Below, one piece after another: positions 26,201 through 33,778 of a DNA stretch of 40,570 nucleotides. The stretch covers positions 1 through 40,570 of the forward strand of contig JANYJA010000009.1 of assembly GCA_025358575.1 (NCBI GenBank). Reading direction: 5' to 3'. Under the pieces are notes generated by a model. That model searched no databases and was not told where the DNA came from. It saw nothing but the letters and a program-made list of their open reading frames with translations. Numbering within the stretch: position 1 is the first letter of the stretch; every line of letters starts with the position of its first letter. Origin of the DNA: Terriglobia bacterium. GTDB lineage: Bacteria; Acidobacteriota; Terriglobia; Bryobacterales; Bryobacteraceae. The translations under genes were made by a program, and so were the position numbers.

Positions 26201-26395
26201 ACTATAGTACGAGCCAAATTTATTCGGCCCGGCGAACAATTCCGCGTTCGAATAAACGCCCTTTTCGGAGGTTCCAAAGACTGGGGCCGTAATCGCGCCC
26301 CAATTTGTCAGATCGATCTTGTTTGGTTGGGCATGCAGCGCCGCCATCATCAAAAAGGAAATCGCAATCATTCTAAACCCGACGGAATCGCTCAT
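23213..26395 (-). CDS. Secreted YncE-like beta-propeller/phosphoesterase fusion
   Basis: 1060 aa. A signal peptide (IAISFLMMAALHAQ, residues 10-23) precedes a long YVTN/YncE beta-propeller (about 60-530) with repeats such as SPDGKWLYVACNGDNSVAVIDT and SPDNNRLYVAEAGLNSVAVID. The C-terminal part (from about 580) is an alkaline-phosphatase-superfamily phosphoesterase of the phospholipase C/acid phosphatase type: HVVFILKENKTFDSMLG, LPNDHTGG, VTWDDAQSSLDHIHPHRTP. It is probably periplasmic or extracellular, hydrolysing phosphate esters with the propeller binding substrate or partner. The start ATG 26395 has GAGG 6 bases upstream. It converges on the receptor gene with 21 bases between stops. Confidence 0.88.
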   Translation of the reverse strand: MSDSVGFRMIAISFLMMAALHAQPNKIDLTNWGAITAPVFGTSEKGVYSNAELFAGPNKFGSYYSGVLPNGRTVKPAGISIQIGMNPLGAALTPDGHYLITTNDDEREGKFASYQSTMNIGGYSLSVIDTKTMTVVSQTGAVGKFFVGLQATGSGPYTVWASGGADQDVKIFSVSTTGTISAATPAHIVIAPITPSNAGYASNYTPGAALNTPDANGNKPPLPSGFGSRTAPTKTTFPAGSALSPDGKWLYVACNGDNSVAVIDTTAMTVVKQVPVGYFPYGVSVSPSGDKVMVANWGIEEYKFLAPGYDATGNLISVGTAPNNLPDGFYVPTTDTQGSNPKTSSISVLIAPAGNGAALTASQAVYEGLPLDALNQVGDTHPSATAIVRHGSLEVLYVAKTNVDALGMVVVNNNRKLPDFDLTPLTFAQGQHSRLDGVYPNALAVSPDNNRLYVAEAGLNSVAVIDVSNPAQPKLLGRLGTGWYPTAIVVSSDGNTLYVANAKGIGEDINPNTNTATGTAPPTGLASDSRVDSNYIFGSLQKIGLTSASYDNTTVLGQNFAYNPPADTTVVPVGGAASSKIKHVVFILKENKTFDSMLGNLGSHFGPFAGTSFNDQTGAAFVNGQFTGVSLNTQAFAGKFAAAVNYYSDSEESDAGHQFAASGTASDYTEKTLLVKSGRGLLVTKNFEPEDYPAGGYIFNNAARNRVSFKDYGALIRISGTDTGGSTPSTIDDPTSGLLGYPLLQADKVSVTNPLQNGGDVDSETQGLGQTYGMKLPVLAVLGQNNPDGEPHLDQYYPGYNFNISDQRRAQEFNADFDAMVDLGTLPQFLYVYLPNDHTGGVTAPNASTVGSSPLQQIADGDVALGMVVNHIMNSPIYYDAASDTGTAIFVTWDDAQSSLDHIHPHRTPMIAISPYAKPGYIAAKHYSTASIVKTEELLLGLPPNNLGDLFATDLRDMFQATYNGITAADVPVTRAKVFVSYEGKQIWKLVRKLDTSAPDRDSYRLGALTRLSVQADILHRNAMRQRRLGTAGYRKQQAALYSQAVKLAESEKVGDGDDR

Positions 26396-26434
26396 TATAA
26401 GCCTCAGGAAAACTGTATAAGAGCAATGTAAACG

Positions 26435-26450
26435 CGAGATTTCATTCTCG
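26435..26450. promoter_or_regulatory. Inverted repeat in a divergent intergenic region
   Basis: CGAGA (26435-26439) and TCTCG (26446-26450) form a short palindrome with a 6-base centre in the 104-base gap between the divergent phosphoesterase and lgt genes. It could be an operator for either gene. Chance occurrence cannot be excluded. A CATACT about 5 bases before lgt is a possible -10. Confidence 0.25.
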
Positions 26451-26499
26451 TAACAAATCCATCACAACCCGCCGGTAAGTCATACTGAAATCTTCATTC

Positions 26500-27285
26500 A
26501 TGCTGCCCAAGCTTTTCACCCTCGGCGGATTTTACCTGCCCACCTACGGCGTCCTGGTCGCCATCGCATTTCTGGTCGCGCTCTGGATGACCACGCGCCT
26601 CGCGAAATTCGCCGACATGAATCCGGAATCCGTGCTGAACCTCGGCGTCACCTGCGCGCTCGCTGGAATCGTCGGGGCGAAAGCGTTGATGATTGCTCTC
26701 GACCCCGTCTACCGCGCCAATCCCAGAGAGATCTTCACCCTCGCGACGCTTCAATCCGCGGGCATCTTCTACGGCGGGTTCATTGCCGCGCTCATCGCCG
26801 CGTATTTCTACATGCGCCGCCACGGTCTGCCGGTATTAAAAACCTCCGATATCTTCGCTCCCGGTCTTGCGCTGGGTCATGCCATCGGACGGCTTGGATG
26901 CTTCTCCGCCGGCTGCTGTTACGGCCTGCCGACGCATCTCCCTTGGGCCGTTACCTTCACGAATCCGGATGCGCGAAGCGTGGGCGTGCCGCTTGGCGTC
27001 CCCCGCCATCCGACCCAACTCTACGAATCCTTTTCGGAGATCATCGTCAGCGCGATTCTATATGCACTCTGCCGCAAGCGCCACCCCGACGGCCAGATCA
27101 TCGGCCTCTATTTCGTTTTATACGGCATGGTTCGCTTTAGCGTAGAATTCGTCCGCTATCACGACGATTCCAACCCGCTCGGCGGCCCCTTCTCCCTTGA
27201 GCAGTGGATTTCGCTCGCCCTGATCTTGGCCGGTGCCGCACTCTTAACCACCCTTAGTCGTAAGCCCGCGTTAGCGGCGACCTAA
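26500..27285 (+). CDS. lgt: Prolipoprotein diacylglyceryl transferase
   Basis: 261 aa inner-membrane enzyme that attaches diacylglycerol from phosphatidylglycerol to the lipobox Cys of prolipoproteins. Several membrane segments are visible. The Lgt signature appears as LGHAIGRLGCFSAGCCYG, followed by PRHPTQLYES and, near the end, VRFSVEFVRYHD. Length is typical. No Shine-Dalgarno is visible before ATG 26500, so a very short leader is possible. Its TAA overlaps the stop of the convergent DinB gene by 4 bases. Confidence 0.95.
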   Translation: MLPKLFTLGGFYLPTYGVLVAIAFLVALWMTTRLAKFADMNPESVLNLGVTCALAGIVGAKALMIALDPVYRANPREIFTLATLQSAGIFYGGFIAALIAAYFYMRRHGLPVLKTSDIFAPGLALGHAIGRLGCFSAGCCYGLPTHLPWAVTFTNPDARSVGVPLGVPRHPTQLYESFSEIIVSAILYALCRKRHPDGQIIGLYFVLYGMVRFSVEFVRYHDDSNPLGGPFSLEQWISLALILAGAALLTTLSRKPALAAT

Positions 27286-27725
27286 ACCACCATGTGATCC
27301 AAATGATGTTCCATGTGCAAAATGTAATCCTCGATCAGAAACCCCAGCGTCACCGGCTGCAAGTCCCCAACCCGGCACTCCGCCGCGAGCTTTTCGCGGG
27401 GAATACGCTCGAGCACATTGGCCAGCGCCCCGTTTAAGGTCTTCCATAGGACAATTAAATCGCTCCATTCCATCTCTTCGTAGCCGCCCAGTTTCACCCA
27501 CCCCACTCCGTCATAAACCGGCCCCACATACTTCCCCTCGAGCGCGGCCTTGATAAATCGCACCCGATTGTTGGTCGCCGAATCGATCAGATGCCCCAAG
27601 GTCTCCTTCCGCGACCACGCGTCTCCCTTTGGCGCAATAACACTCCCGGGACGATCCGCTATAGAACGTAACCGCGGCTCTCCCAATGCCACCACACTCT
27701 GTAGCCGTTCTGACAGATTGTTCAT
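27282..27725 (-). CDS. DinB-family protein (short paralogue)
   Basis: 147 aa four-helix DinB-like protein. His residues in ETLGHLIDSATNN and in the C-terminal YILHMEHHLDHM form the likely metal triad. AGGAGA lies 8 bases before ATG 27725. The gene is convergent with lgt, their stop codons overlapping by 4 bases, and divergent from the secreted-protein gene that follows. Role unknown, probably a thiol transferase or metalloenzyme of the same superfamily as 19634-20239. Confidence 0.82.
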   Translation of the reverse strand: MNNLSERLQSVVALGEPRLRSIADRPGSVIAPKGDAWSRKETLGHLIDSATNNRVRFIKAALEGKYVGPVYDGVGWVKLGGYEEMEWSDLIVLWKTLNGALANVLERIPREKLAAECRVGDLQPVTLGFLIEDYILHMEHHLDHMVV

Positions 27726-27765
27726 CGATAGATTCTCCTATTTTCCCCTCCTGGATTATGCACGA

Positions 27766-27771
27766 TATAGT
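27766..27771 (+). promoter_or_regulatory. Candidate -10 element (TATAGT)
   Basis: TATAGT at 27766-27771 lies in the 68-base gap before the secreted-protein gene at 27794, which would give a leader of about 15 bases. I see no good -35 at the usual distance. Confidence 0.3.
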
Positions 27772-27793
27772 AGTTACGTCACACTCACCTGCG

Positions 27794-29161
27794 ATGCGGA
27801 ACTTTCTCACGATCGCGATCCTCTGTCAATTCCTCGCCGTCGCCCAAACCTACCCCAACGACCCAAACTATCCACCCGGTCAGTATCCGCCAGGCCGATA
27901 TCCTCCAGGTCAATATCCGCCCGGTCAGTACCCCGGTACGCTCGGCGGCATCCCGTGGCCCCATATCAACTTCCCCAAGCGCAAGCCTAAAACAAAAACT
28001 GACGAAAAGAAGCCGGACACCAAAGAATCTGTTTCGGATTCCGACCTCAAGATCAATCTCGCCACCGTCGAAGGCACCCTTCGGAAGATGGGCGAAAAGG
28101 ACCTGCTGCTCGAAACGTCCCCGACCCGCATCCTGCGATTCCGGCTGCTTGCAAAGACGCAGTTCCGTGATAAGGATTCCGCCCCCATGCGCGATTCCCT
28201 GATCCATCCCGGCGACCGGCTTGCCATTCACGTCAACGCCGACGACGCCGAAACTGCTCTTCGCGTGGTACTGGTCAGCGCCGGAACGGCCGCCGAGCGC
28301 GAAGCCGCAGCCAGACCCGCCGAGCAAGCCAGCGCCGAAACTGCGGCCGTCACCCCCGGCCCTGAAGATCTCAGCCATCCCACCGCCGTCATCGCCAGCA
28401 CCACCGGTGAAGACCGCCCCTCTATAAAAGCGAGCGACGATCCGAACGAAACGCCGCGCCATCCATCCGGCAACTCCCCCGATCAGATCATTGACGATGC
28501 CCGCGAAGCCGCCGCCTCTTTTACCGCCGATCTTCCCAATTTTCTGGTGCAGCAGGTGACCACGCGCTATCAAAGCGTCGGCTTTCCCGTTTCCTGGCAG
28601 CGCGTTGACGTTGTCACATCCGACGTCACCTGTGTGGATGGTAAGGAAGATTACCGCAATATTCTTGTCAACGGACGCCAGACTTCAGGCCCCATTGAAA
28701 GCACCGGCTCATGGTCCACCGGCGAATTCTCCGTCACCCTCGAAGACATTATGTCCCCGCTAACTGCCGCTGTCTTTACCAAGCGCGGCGAAGAGAAAGT
28801 CGCTAACCGTGCCGCCATCGCTTTCGATCTGAGTGTGGAGCACGCCAACTCGCATTGGACCATCGTGGCCCAGGATGGACGCCGCTATAGCCCCGCTTAC
28901 AAGGGAACCGTCTGGATCGACAAGGACACGCGCCGCGTCCTTCGCATTGAGCAGCAGGCGTCCGGTATGCCCGGCAACTTTCCCTATGACAAAGCCGAAT
29001 CCACTCTCGAATACGGTTACGTGATGATCGATGGCAAGAATTATCTGCTGCCTATCAAGAGCGAGAATCTGGCCTGCATGCGCGGCCGCTCCTGCAGCCG
29101 CAATACCATCGACTTCAAGAACTACCGTAAGTTCAACGCCGATTCCAAGATCTCCTTTTGA
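27794..29161 (+). CDS. Secreted protein with Tyr-Pro-Pro-Gly repeats and an outer-surface-like domain
   Basis: 455 aa. A signal peptide (FLTIAILCQFLAVAQ, residues 4-18) is followed by repeats YPPGQ at 26-45, then a Lys-rich linker. A region near residues 78-150 (INLATVEGTLRKMGEKDLLLE, RDSLIHPGDRLAIHV) looks like a small beta barrel. The C-terminal half (about 240-455) has GTVWIDKDTRRVLRIE and ESTLEYGYVMIDGKNYLLP, resembling LolA/LppX-type or DUF lipid-binding folds. Function is unknown. ATG 27794 was chosen for the signal peptide; a longer frame to 27686 overlaps the divergent DinB gene. The stop overlaps the next gene's TTG. Confidence 0.78.
   Translation: MRNFLTIAILCQFLAVAQTYPNDPNYPPGQYPPGRYPPGQYPPGQYPGTLGGIPWPHINFPKRKPKTKTDEKKPDTKESVSDSDLKINLATVEGTLRKMGEKDLLLETSPTRILRFRLLAKTQFRDKDSAPMRDSLIHPGDRLAIHVNADDAETALRVVLVSAGTAAEREAAARPAEQASAETAAVTPGPEDLSHPTAVIASTTGEDRPSIKASDDPNETPRHPSGNSPDQIIDDAREAAASFTADLPNFLVQQVTTRYQSVGFPVSWQRVDVVTSDVTCVDGKEDYRNILVNGRQTSGPIESTGSWSTGEFSVTLEDIMSPLTAAVFTKRGEEKVANRAAIAFDLSVEHANSHWTIVAQDGRRYSPAYKGTVWIDKDTRRVLRIEQQASGMPGNFPYDKAESTLEYGYVMIDGKNYLLPIKSENLACMRGRSCSRNTIDFKNYRKFNADSKISF
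27869..27928 (+). repeat. Four 15-base tandem repeats encoding YPPG[Q/R]
   Basis: Four adjacent units encode YPPGQ, YPPGR, YPPGQ and YPPGQ; a fifth partial unit (YPG) follows to 27937. Units differ at third bases, so the repeat is old or kept by selection on the protein. Confidence 0.75.
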
Positions 29162-31035
29162 GCGGTTACGTGCCTACAACCAAACGGCTCCGTTTACTCG
29201 TATCGACATTCATCCTGCTTCTAACTTCGTCCGTCGCCTTCCCCGAAAATCCCGCCGATCTCGATTACCATGTCCGATTCACCAAAGACCCCGCCACTTA
29301 TCGCCCTGGCGAACTCATCCAGTTCGAACTGAGTTACTCGAGTAAGTCTGGGGAGCGGTATCAAGGCACCTGGTCAACTCCGAATCCTAACTTCGGCAAT
29401 GTGACGCTTCATCTGGAGCCGCAGGGCGGCACGCCAAAGGACGCATTCGTGGATCTCTCAAAACTATATAGCGCGGGAGGACAGGGAGGAAGCTTTTTAA
29501 GTGGTGTGGGTTTGGTTTCGGTTGCCCCGGTAGTCCAACGCGGCGAACTTACTGGGTGGTTTCGATTTGTGAAGCCCGGACGCTACTCGCTGCGCGTCAC
29601 CAGCATGGAAGTCTCGCGCGTTAAGAGAACCGATGAGGGCGGCGGTTTTGAGCCGCTGACTTTGGAATCTAACGCCATCGCGTTCACCATCGAAGCGCCC
29701 GACTCCGCTTGGGAAACCCAAGAACTTGCGAACATTCTGCAGGACCTGCGAAGCGATCCTCGCACCGCGTACCAAGCGTGCACGCGGCTGGCCGCACTCG
29801 ATACGCCCGCATCGGCGCGCGAGATCGCAAGTCTTTATCTCAGCGGCGCAGAACCGTTCCCATACGAGGAAGCCCTCCGTCATTCGCGCCAGCTCGCGAC
29901 CATCATTCCCGAACTCGAGAAGGCCCTCATTGACCCCGCGCGCACCGCTCCATCGGGCATGGTTCATCTGTTGGCAGAACTCAAAACACGCGAGCTTCTC
30001 GGCGACGGTCCGGAACCGCATCGCGCGGAAGTCCAAGAGCGAAATTTTGCCCACTATAATGCGCAGTTACTCGCGACACTGCCGCAACGCGGCGGACCGC
30101 AGCGCGCCGCAGCTCTCTACGATATCTGGCTCAGCACCGAATGGGCTCCAAACGCCACTGCGGATCAATCCGTATCGCTCGACCGGCTCCGCAATGAAGT
30201 GCTGGCCTCGGCCTCGGAACTCTCTTCAAATCGGCAGCTACAATTTCTGGCCAGTGCCTGGGGAAAAATGCCGTCCGATGCCATGTTGCCGCTAGTGCGC
30301 CTCATGGCTCCTAACAATCCCGAAGCTTTCAAAAAACTTTGCGAATCCGCGCCCGAGGAATGCGTTAGGCTAGCCGTCTCGCAGGTGCAAGATCCGAAGC
30401 AAAATGTTCCGCCCTTTGAAATCCTTTACCTCCCCGAGTCCCCGCAGCCTAACCTGGATGACTTCCTGCGGCATCGGCTGAAGTCCGGCGATGCGACCCC
30501 GCTGAGCGCCGCCTTGATCCTCCGGCTCGGCAGTACCGGTTTGCATGACACCGTAGTTGAGTTTCTCGACAAGCCCGAACCCAATCAAAACCTGGGCTGC
30601 GATTCGCGCAGCTATCTTCTCGGCTATCTCTATCGAGTCGCACCCAAGGACGCGAAAAAACGTTTTACCACCGCCTGCGCCGCCCAGGCGTTTCGGGTTT
30701 TTCATAATGAGGCGGCCACCGACCGCTTTTTGGACGCCGCCAGGGACAACCTCGGCAGCCCCGATTCCAGCGCCTCCGGCTATGCCGCGCTGTTCCTTTC
30801 GTTCCACGGTCCCGCGTCTTCGCTCGAACCCATTCAAGCTCGCTTAGATAAGCTGCACTACAGCACATCGCATACGCCACAAGCCTTCGAGGAACTGGAA
30901 ATGCTTTTAGCCGGGGCGTTGATGCAGTCCGGGAATTGGAAGCTTACAACCTCCGAGATTGCCACGCTGCGCGCGAGCTGCACAACGGATGGCTGCCGCG
31001 CCATCGCCGACGGCAAAATGTCGCTGGGTCTTTGA
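29158..31035 (+). CDS. Secreted hypothetical protein, coupled to the upstream gene
   Basis: 625 aa. An N-terminal hydrophobic segment (LRLLVSTFILLLTSSVAF, about residues 11-28) looks like a signal peptide. Residues 35-180 look like an Ig/beta-sandwich domain (PATYRPGELIQFELSYSS, KPGRYSLRVTSMEVSR). The remaining 440 residues are mostly helical, with a HEAT-like rhythm but no recognised motif. The start may be TTG 29158, which overlaps the previous stop (TTGA), or GTG 29170. The tight link to the preceding secreted protein suggests a joint envelope role. I do not recognise the family. Confidence 0.75.
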   Translation: MSGYVPTTKRLRLLVSTFILLLTSSVAFPENPADLDYHVRFTKDPATYRPGELIQFELSYSSKSGERYQGTWSTPNPNFGNVTLHLEPQGGTPKDAFVDLSKLYSAGGQGGSFLSGVGLVSVAPVVQRGELTGWFRFVKPGRYSLRVTSMEVSRVKRTDEGGGFEPLTLESNAIAFTIEAPDSAWETQELANILQDLRSDPRTAYQACTRLAALDTPASAREIASLYLSGAEPFPYEEALRHSRQLATIIPELEKALIDPARTAPSGMVHLLAELKTRELLGDGPEPHRAEVQERNFAHYNAQLLATLPQRGGPQRAAALYDIWLSTEWAPNATADQSVSLDRLRNEVLASASELSSNRQLQFLASAWGKMPSDAMLPLVRLMAPNNPEAFKKLCESAPEECVRLAVSQVQDPKQNVPPFEILYLPESPQPNLDDFLRHRLKSGDATPLSAALILRLGSTGLHDTVVEFLDKPEPNQNLGCDSRSYLLGYLYRVAPKDAKKRFTTACAAQAFRVFHNEAATDRFLDAARDNLGSPDSSASGYAALFLSFHGPASSLEPIQARLDKLHYSTSHTPQAFEELEMLLAGALMQSGNWKLTTSEIATLRASCTTDGCRAIADGKMSLGL

Positions 31036-31077
31036 CGATCTTCGTCCAAATGGTACTAGGGTTTCCTTTGGTATGAT
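31032..31077 (+). promoter_or_regulatory. Candidate promoter elements before the stressosome operon
   Basis: TTGACG (31032-31037) overlaps the stop of the preceding gene; a poor TACTAG follows at 16 bases. A better -10, TATGAT (31072-31077), lies only 9 bases before the ATG at 31087. If it is used, the message would be nearly leaderless, in line with the absence of a Shine-Dalgarno. No sigma-B-type sequence is evident. Confidence 0.3.
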
Positions 31078-31086
31078 CCTAGCAGC

Positions 31087-31971
31087 ATGGCCGACCAAGA
31101 ACGCATCTTACCTGAGCTGCTCTCGAAGCATCAGACACAGATTCTGGAGAGTTGGAGCGCCGAGCAATTGCGCAACCGTCGACCCGGCAAAGCCGGTATC
31201 AGCGAAGAAGATTTGCGTGGGCAATGCCGCGATTTCCTCAATGCTTTACAGGAAGCGTCCCAGGACGATCCCTCTGACGATCTCCAATCCCCCATTTGGG
31301 AGCGCGCCCGCGACATTCTTACCGACATCAGCCGCGAACAGTCCAAGCACGGCGCCAGCCCATCGGATATCGCGACGTTCGTTTTCTCGCTGAAGCAAAT
31401 TCTATTTCAGTTGCTCCAGACGGAAATCGGCAAGAGGCCCGAAGTGTTCGCGCGGGAGATCTGGACAACCACACTAATTCTTGACCGCCTCGGCCTCTTC
31501 ACCACGCAGGTAGCGCTTAAGATCCGCGAGGAGGTGATCGCCCGTCAGCAATCCGAAATGCTGGAGCTTTCCACGCCCGTGGTTAAGCTTTGGGACGGAG
31601 TCTTGGCGCTGCCCTTGATCGGCACTCTCGACAGCGAACGCACGCAGGTCGTAATGGAAAGCCTTCTAGAGGAAATCGTTCGCACCGGGGCTGGCATCGC
31701 CATTATCGACATCACCGGCGTTCCCACCGTCGATACCCTGGTGGCTCAACATCTTCTCAAGACCGTCGCCGCCGCGCGCCTCATGGGCGCGGAATGTATC
31801 ATTAGCGGTATTCGTCCCCAAATCGCCGCAACCATCGTTCATCTCGGGGTGGACCTGGGCGACGTTTCTACTAAGGCGACCCTCGCCGACGCTTTTGCCA
31901 TCGCTCTCCGCCGCAACAATCTTGTGGTAACCAGAACGACACCGGCAGCTCGACGGCAGTCGGCGGAATAG
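31087..31971 (+). CDS. rsbR: RsbR-type stressosome scaffold protein (RsbRD + STAS)
   Basis: 294 aa. Residues 1-150 match the RsbRD-type N-terminal sensor domain (LLSKHQTQILESWSAEQL at 11-28); this is not the globin-like fold of B. subtilis RsbRA. Residues 160-280 are a STAS domain: LSTPVVKLWDGVLALPLIG, IIDITGVPTVDTLVAQHLL and SGIRPQIAATIVHLGV. Thr217 (in VDT) and Thr249 (in AAT) are the likely counterparts of the RsbRA phospho-threonines Thr171 and Thr205. RsbR and RsbS form the 1.8 MDa stressosome core that holds RsbT until stress. First gene of the operon; rsbS follows 7 bases later. Confidence 0.92.
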   Translation: MADQERILPELLSKHQTQILESWSAEQLRNRRPGKAGISEEDLRGQCRDFLNALQEASQDDPSDDLQSPIWERARDILTDISREQSKHGASPSDIATFVFSLKQILFQLLQTEIGKRPEVFAREIWTTTLILDRLGLFTTQVALKIREEVIARQQSEMLELSTPVVKLWDGVLALPLIGTLDSERTQVVMESLLEEIVRTGAGIAIIDITGVPTVDTLVAQHLLKTVAAARLMGAECIISGIRPQIAATIVHLGVDLGDVSTKATLADAFAIALRRNNLVVTRTTPAARRQSAE

Positions 31972-31978
31972 GAGACAA

Positions 31979-32377
31979 GTGGACCGTATTCCAATTCTTA
32001 AACTGGGCGATTTTCTCTTGGTCACCGTACAGGTTGACATGCACGACCGCCTCGCCATGAATCTGCAGGAAGACTTAACCGACAAAATTGTCTCCGCTCA
32101 TGCACGCGGCGTCCTCATCGATATCTCAGCGCTCGATATGGTGGATTCTTTCATCGGAAGAATGCTCGGAAACATTGCCTCCATGTCGCGAATCCTTGAT
32201 GCTGAAACCGTGGTGGTCGGCATGCGTCCGGCCGTCGCCATCACTTTGGTTGAATTGGGGCTCTCTTTGCCTGGCGTCCGAACCGCTCTCAACGTCGAGA
32301 GGGGCATGGAGATGCTTCGAGCCACAATTTCCGTCTACGCAGCCGAGTACTCCGAGTACCATGGCGATCCGTTCTGA
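31979..32377 (+). CDS. rsbS: RsbS, single-STAS stressosome core protein
   Basis: 132 aa STAS protein. IPILKLGDFLLVTVQ, MNLQEDLTDKIV, DISALDMVDSFIGRMLGNI and GMRPAVAITLVELGL closely track B. subtilis RsbS. Ser57 in VDSF is the counterpart of Ser59, which RsbT phosphorylates to release itself. The protein has about 10 extra C-terminal residues. It starts at GTG 31979 with AGGAGA just upstream. The rsbT start lies 17 bases inside its 3' end. Confidence 0.94.
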   Translation: MDRIPILKLGDFLLVTVQVDMHDRLAMNLQEDLTDKIVSAHARGVLIDISALDMVDSFIGRMLGNIASMSRILDAETVVVGMRPAVAITLVELGLSLPGVRTALNVERGMEMLRATISVYAAEYSEYHGDPF

Positions 32378-32762
32378 ATCCTTGCCGATCCTGTCATCGG
32401 AGGATGTGGTGACCGTTCGCCGGCGCGTCCGCGCCATGGCTATTGAGCAAGGCTTGAAGCTGATCGATCAAACCAAAATCATTACCGCGACAAGCGAGTT
32501 GGCCCGCAACACATTTGTTTTTGGAGGGGGTGGGACCGTTCTGCTTGAAGCGCTGGAAAGCGGGGGACGCTACGGCGTCCGCCTCACGTTTGAAGATCGT
32601 GGACCTGGAATTGCAGACCTCACCCTTGCGATGAAGGATGGCTACACCACGGGTGGAGGCCTTGGACTGGGGCTGAGCGGCGCTAAACGGCTGTCCAACG
32701 AATTCGAGATCGACAGTCGATTGGGGGAAGGTACGCGCGTGACTATCACCCGCTGGCGTTGA
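32361..32762 (+). CDS. rsbT: RsbT, serine/threonine switch kinase
   Basis: 133 aa GHKL-fold kinase. The N box is SELARNTFVFGGGG, G1 is EDRGPGI and G2 is GGGLGLGLSGAKRL. It is expected to phosphorylate RsbS and RsbR, then leave the stressosome to bind an effector. In Bacillus that effector is the RsbU phosphatase; here the likely targets are the downstream fusion proteins. ATG 32361 overlaps rsbS by 17 bases, and its TGA overlaps the next start (TTGA), a compact translationally coupled array. Confidence 0.93.
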   Translation: MAIRSESLPILSSEDVVTVRRRVRAMAIEQGLKLIDQTKIITATSELARNTFVFGGGGTVLLEALESGGRYGVRLTFEDRGPGIADLTLAMKDGYTTGGGLGLGLSGAKRLSNEFEIDSRLGEGTRVTITRWR

Positions 32763-33778
32763 ATACTAGGGTGCGACCCGATATTTTAATTACCGTTCTG
32801 GAGCCGACGGATGTTGCCAGAGCGCGCCGGTTGGCATTGCAGGCGGCACAAAAAGCTGAGTTTGGCGAAAACGAGTCGGGTGCGCTGGCTCTAGTGGTAA
32901 CTGAGGCTGCGTCCAACCTGGTCAAGCATGGGGGAGGCGGCGATCTGATCGTTCGGGAAATCTCCAACTCACGTCCGTTGCTCGAAATCATCGCCATCGA
33001 CAGCGGAAAAGGTATGCCGGACGTGTCGCGCTGTTTCGCCGATGGATACTCAACTGCGGGAAGCGCGGGAATTGGGCTGGGGGCCATCGCACGGCTTTCG
33101 CAACTGCACGACATTTTTTCCTCCGCAGACAAGGGCACCGTCCTGATGGCTCAGGTAGGCCCCGGTACGACCGAAACGGATGACCGCCTTGACATCGGCG
33201 CAATCAGTATCCCTTATCCCGGGGAGGACGTTTGTGGTGACGCGTGGGGTCTCGACGTTTCTCCGGAACGTATCCGGCTCATCGTCGCCGATGGATTGGG
33301 TCATGGCGTGTCTGCCTCGAAAGCCTCGACGGCGGCTGTCCGCACTGTGAGCGATCGTCGGAATCTGCAGCCTACCCATGTTCTGGAAGCGGCGCACTTG
33401 TTGCTGAAAGCCACTCGCGGCGCGGCCGCTGGCGTCGTGGATGTGGATTCATCAGCGACCGAAGCAAATTTCGCCTCTGTAGGCAATGTGGCCGGAGCCA
33501 CCGTGTCTGAATCCGGAGTTCGACGTCAGATGATTTCACTCAACGGGACGCTCGGGCATCAAATGTCTGGAGCCCGCCAATATCCATATCCGCTGGAGCG
33601 GAATAGCCTGATCGTGGTTCATTCCGATGGCGTTGGCGCGCACTGGTCTCTCGAAAAATATCCGGGTTTGGCGCAACGCCACCCGAGTGTGATCGCTGGC
33701 GTCCTGTTCCGCGATTTCCGCCGCACTCGCGACGATGCAACGGTGGTTGTCATCCGTCCGCACAGCGTGAGATCATGA
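32759..33778 (+). CDS. GHKL-ATPase/PP2C phosphatase fusion (RsbX-like)
   Basis: 339 aa. Residues 1-135 are an RsbT/RsbW-like ATPase with TEAASNLVKHGGGG (N box, 48-61), IDSGKGMPD and GIGLGAIARL. Residues 145-335 are a SpoIIE/RsbX-type PP2C phosphatase: GDAWGL (160-165), VADGLGHG (176-183), HSDGVGAHW and a final DDATVVVI with the metal-binding Asp pair. It likely dephosphorylates RsbR and RsbS to reset the stressosome, as RsbX does. Bacillus RsbX lacks the kinase domain. Starts TTG 32759 (overlapping the rsbT stop) or GTG 32771. It shares an ATGA overlap with the next gene. Confidence 0.9.
   Translation: MNTRVRPDILITVLEPTDVARARRLALQAAQKAEFGENESGALALVVTEAASNLVKHGGGGDLIVREISNSRPLLEIIAIDSGKGMPDVSRCFADGYSTAGSAGIGLGAIARLSQLHDIFSSADKGTVLMAQVGPGTTETDDRLDIGAISIPYPGEDVCGDAWGLDVSPERIRLIVADGLGHGVSASKASTAAVRTVSDRRNLQPTHVLEAAHLLLKATRGAAAGVVDVDSSATEANFASVGNVAGATVSESGVRRQMISLNGTLGHQMSGARQYPYPLERNSLIVVHSDGVGAHWSLEKYPGLAQRHPSVIAGVLFRDFRRTRDDATVVVIRPHSVRS

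Noticed and set aside
27785-28573. Minus-strand open frame of 262 codons
   Set aside because: Antisense to the secreted YPPG protein, Gly-rich, no start signal.
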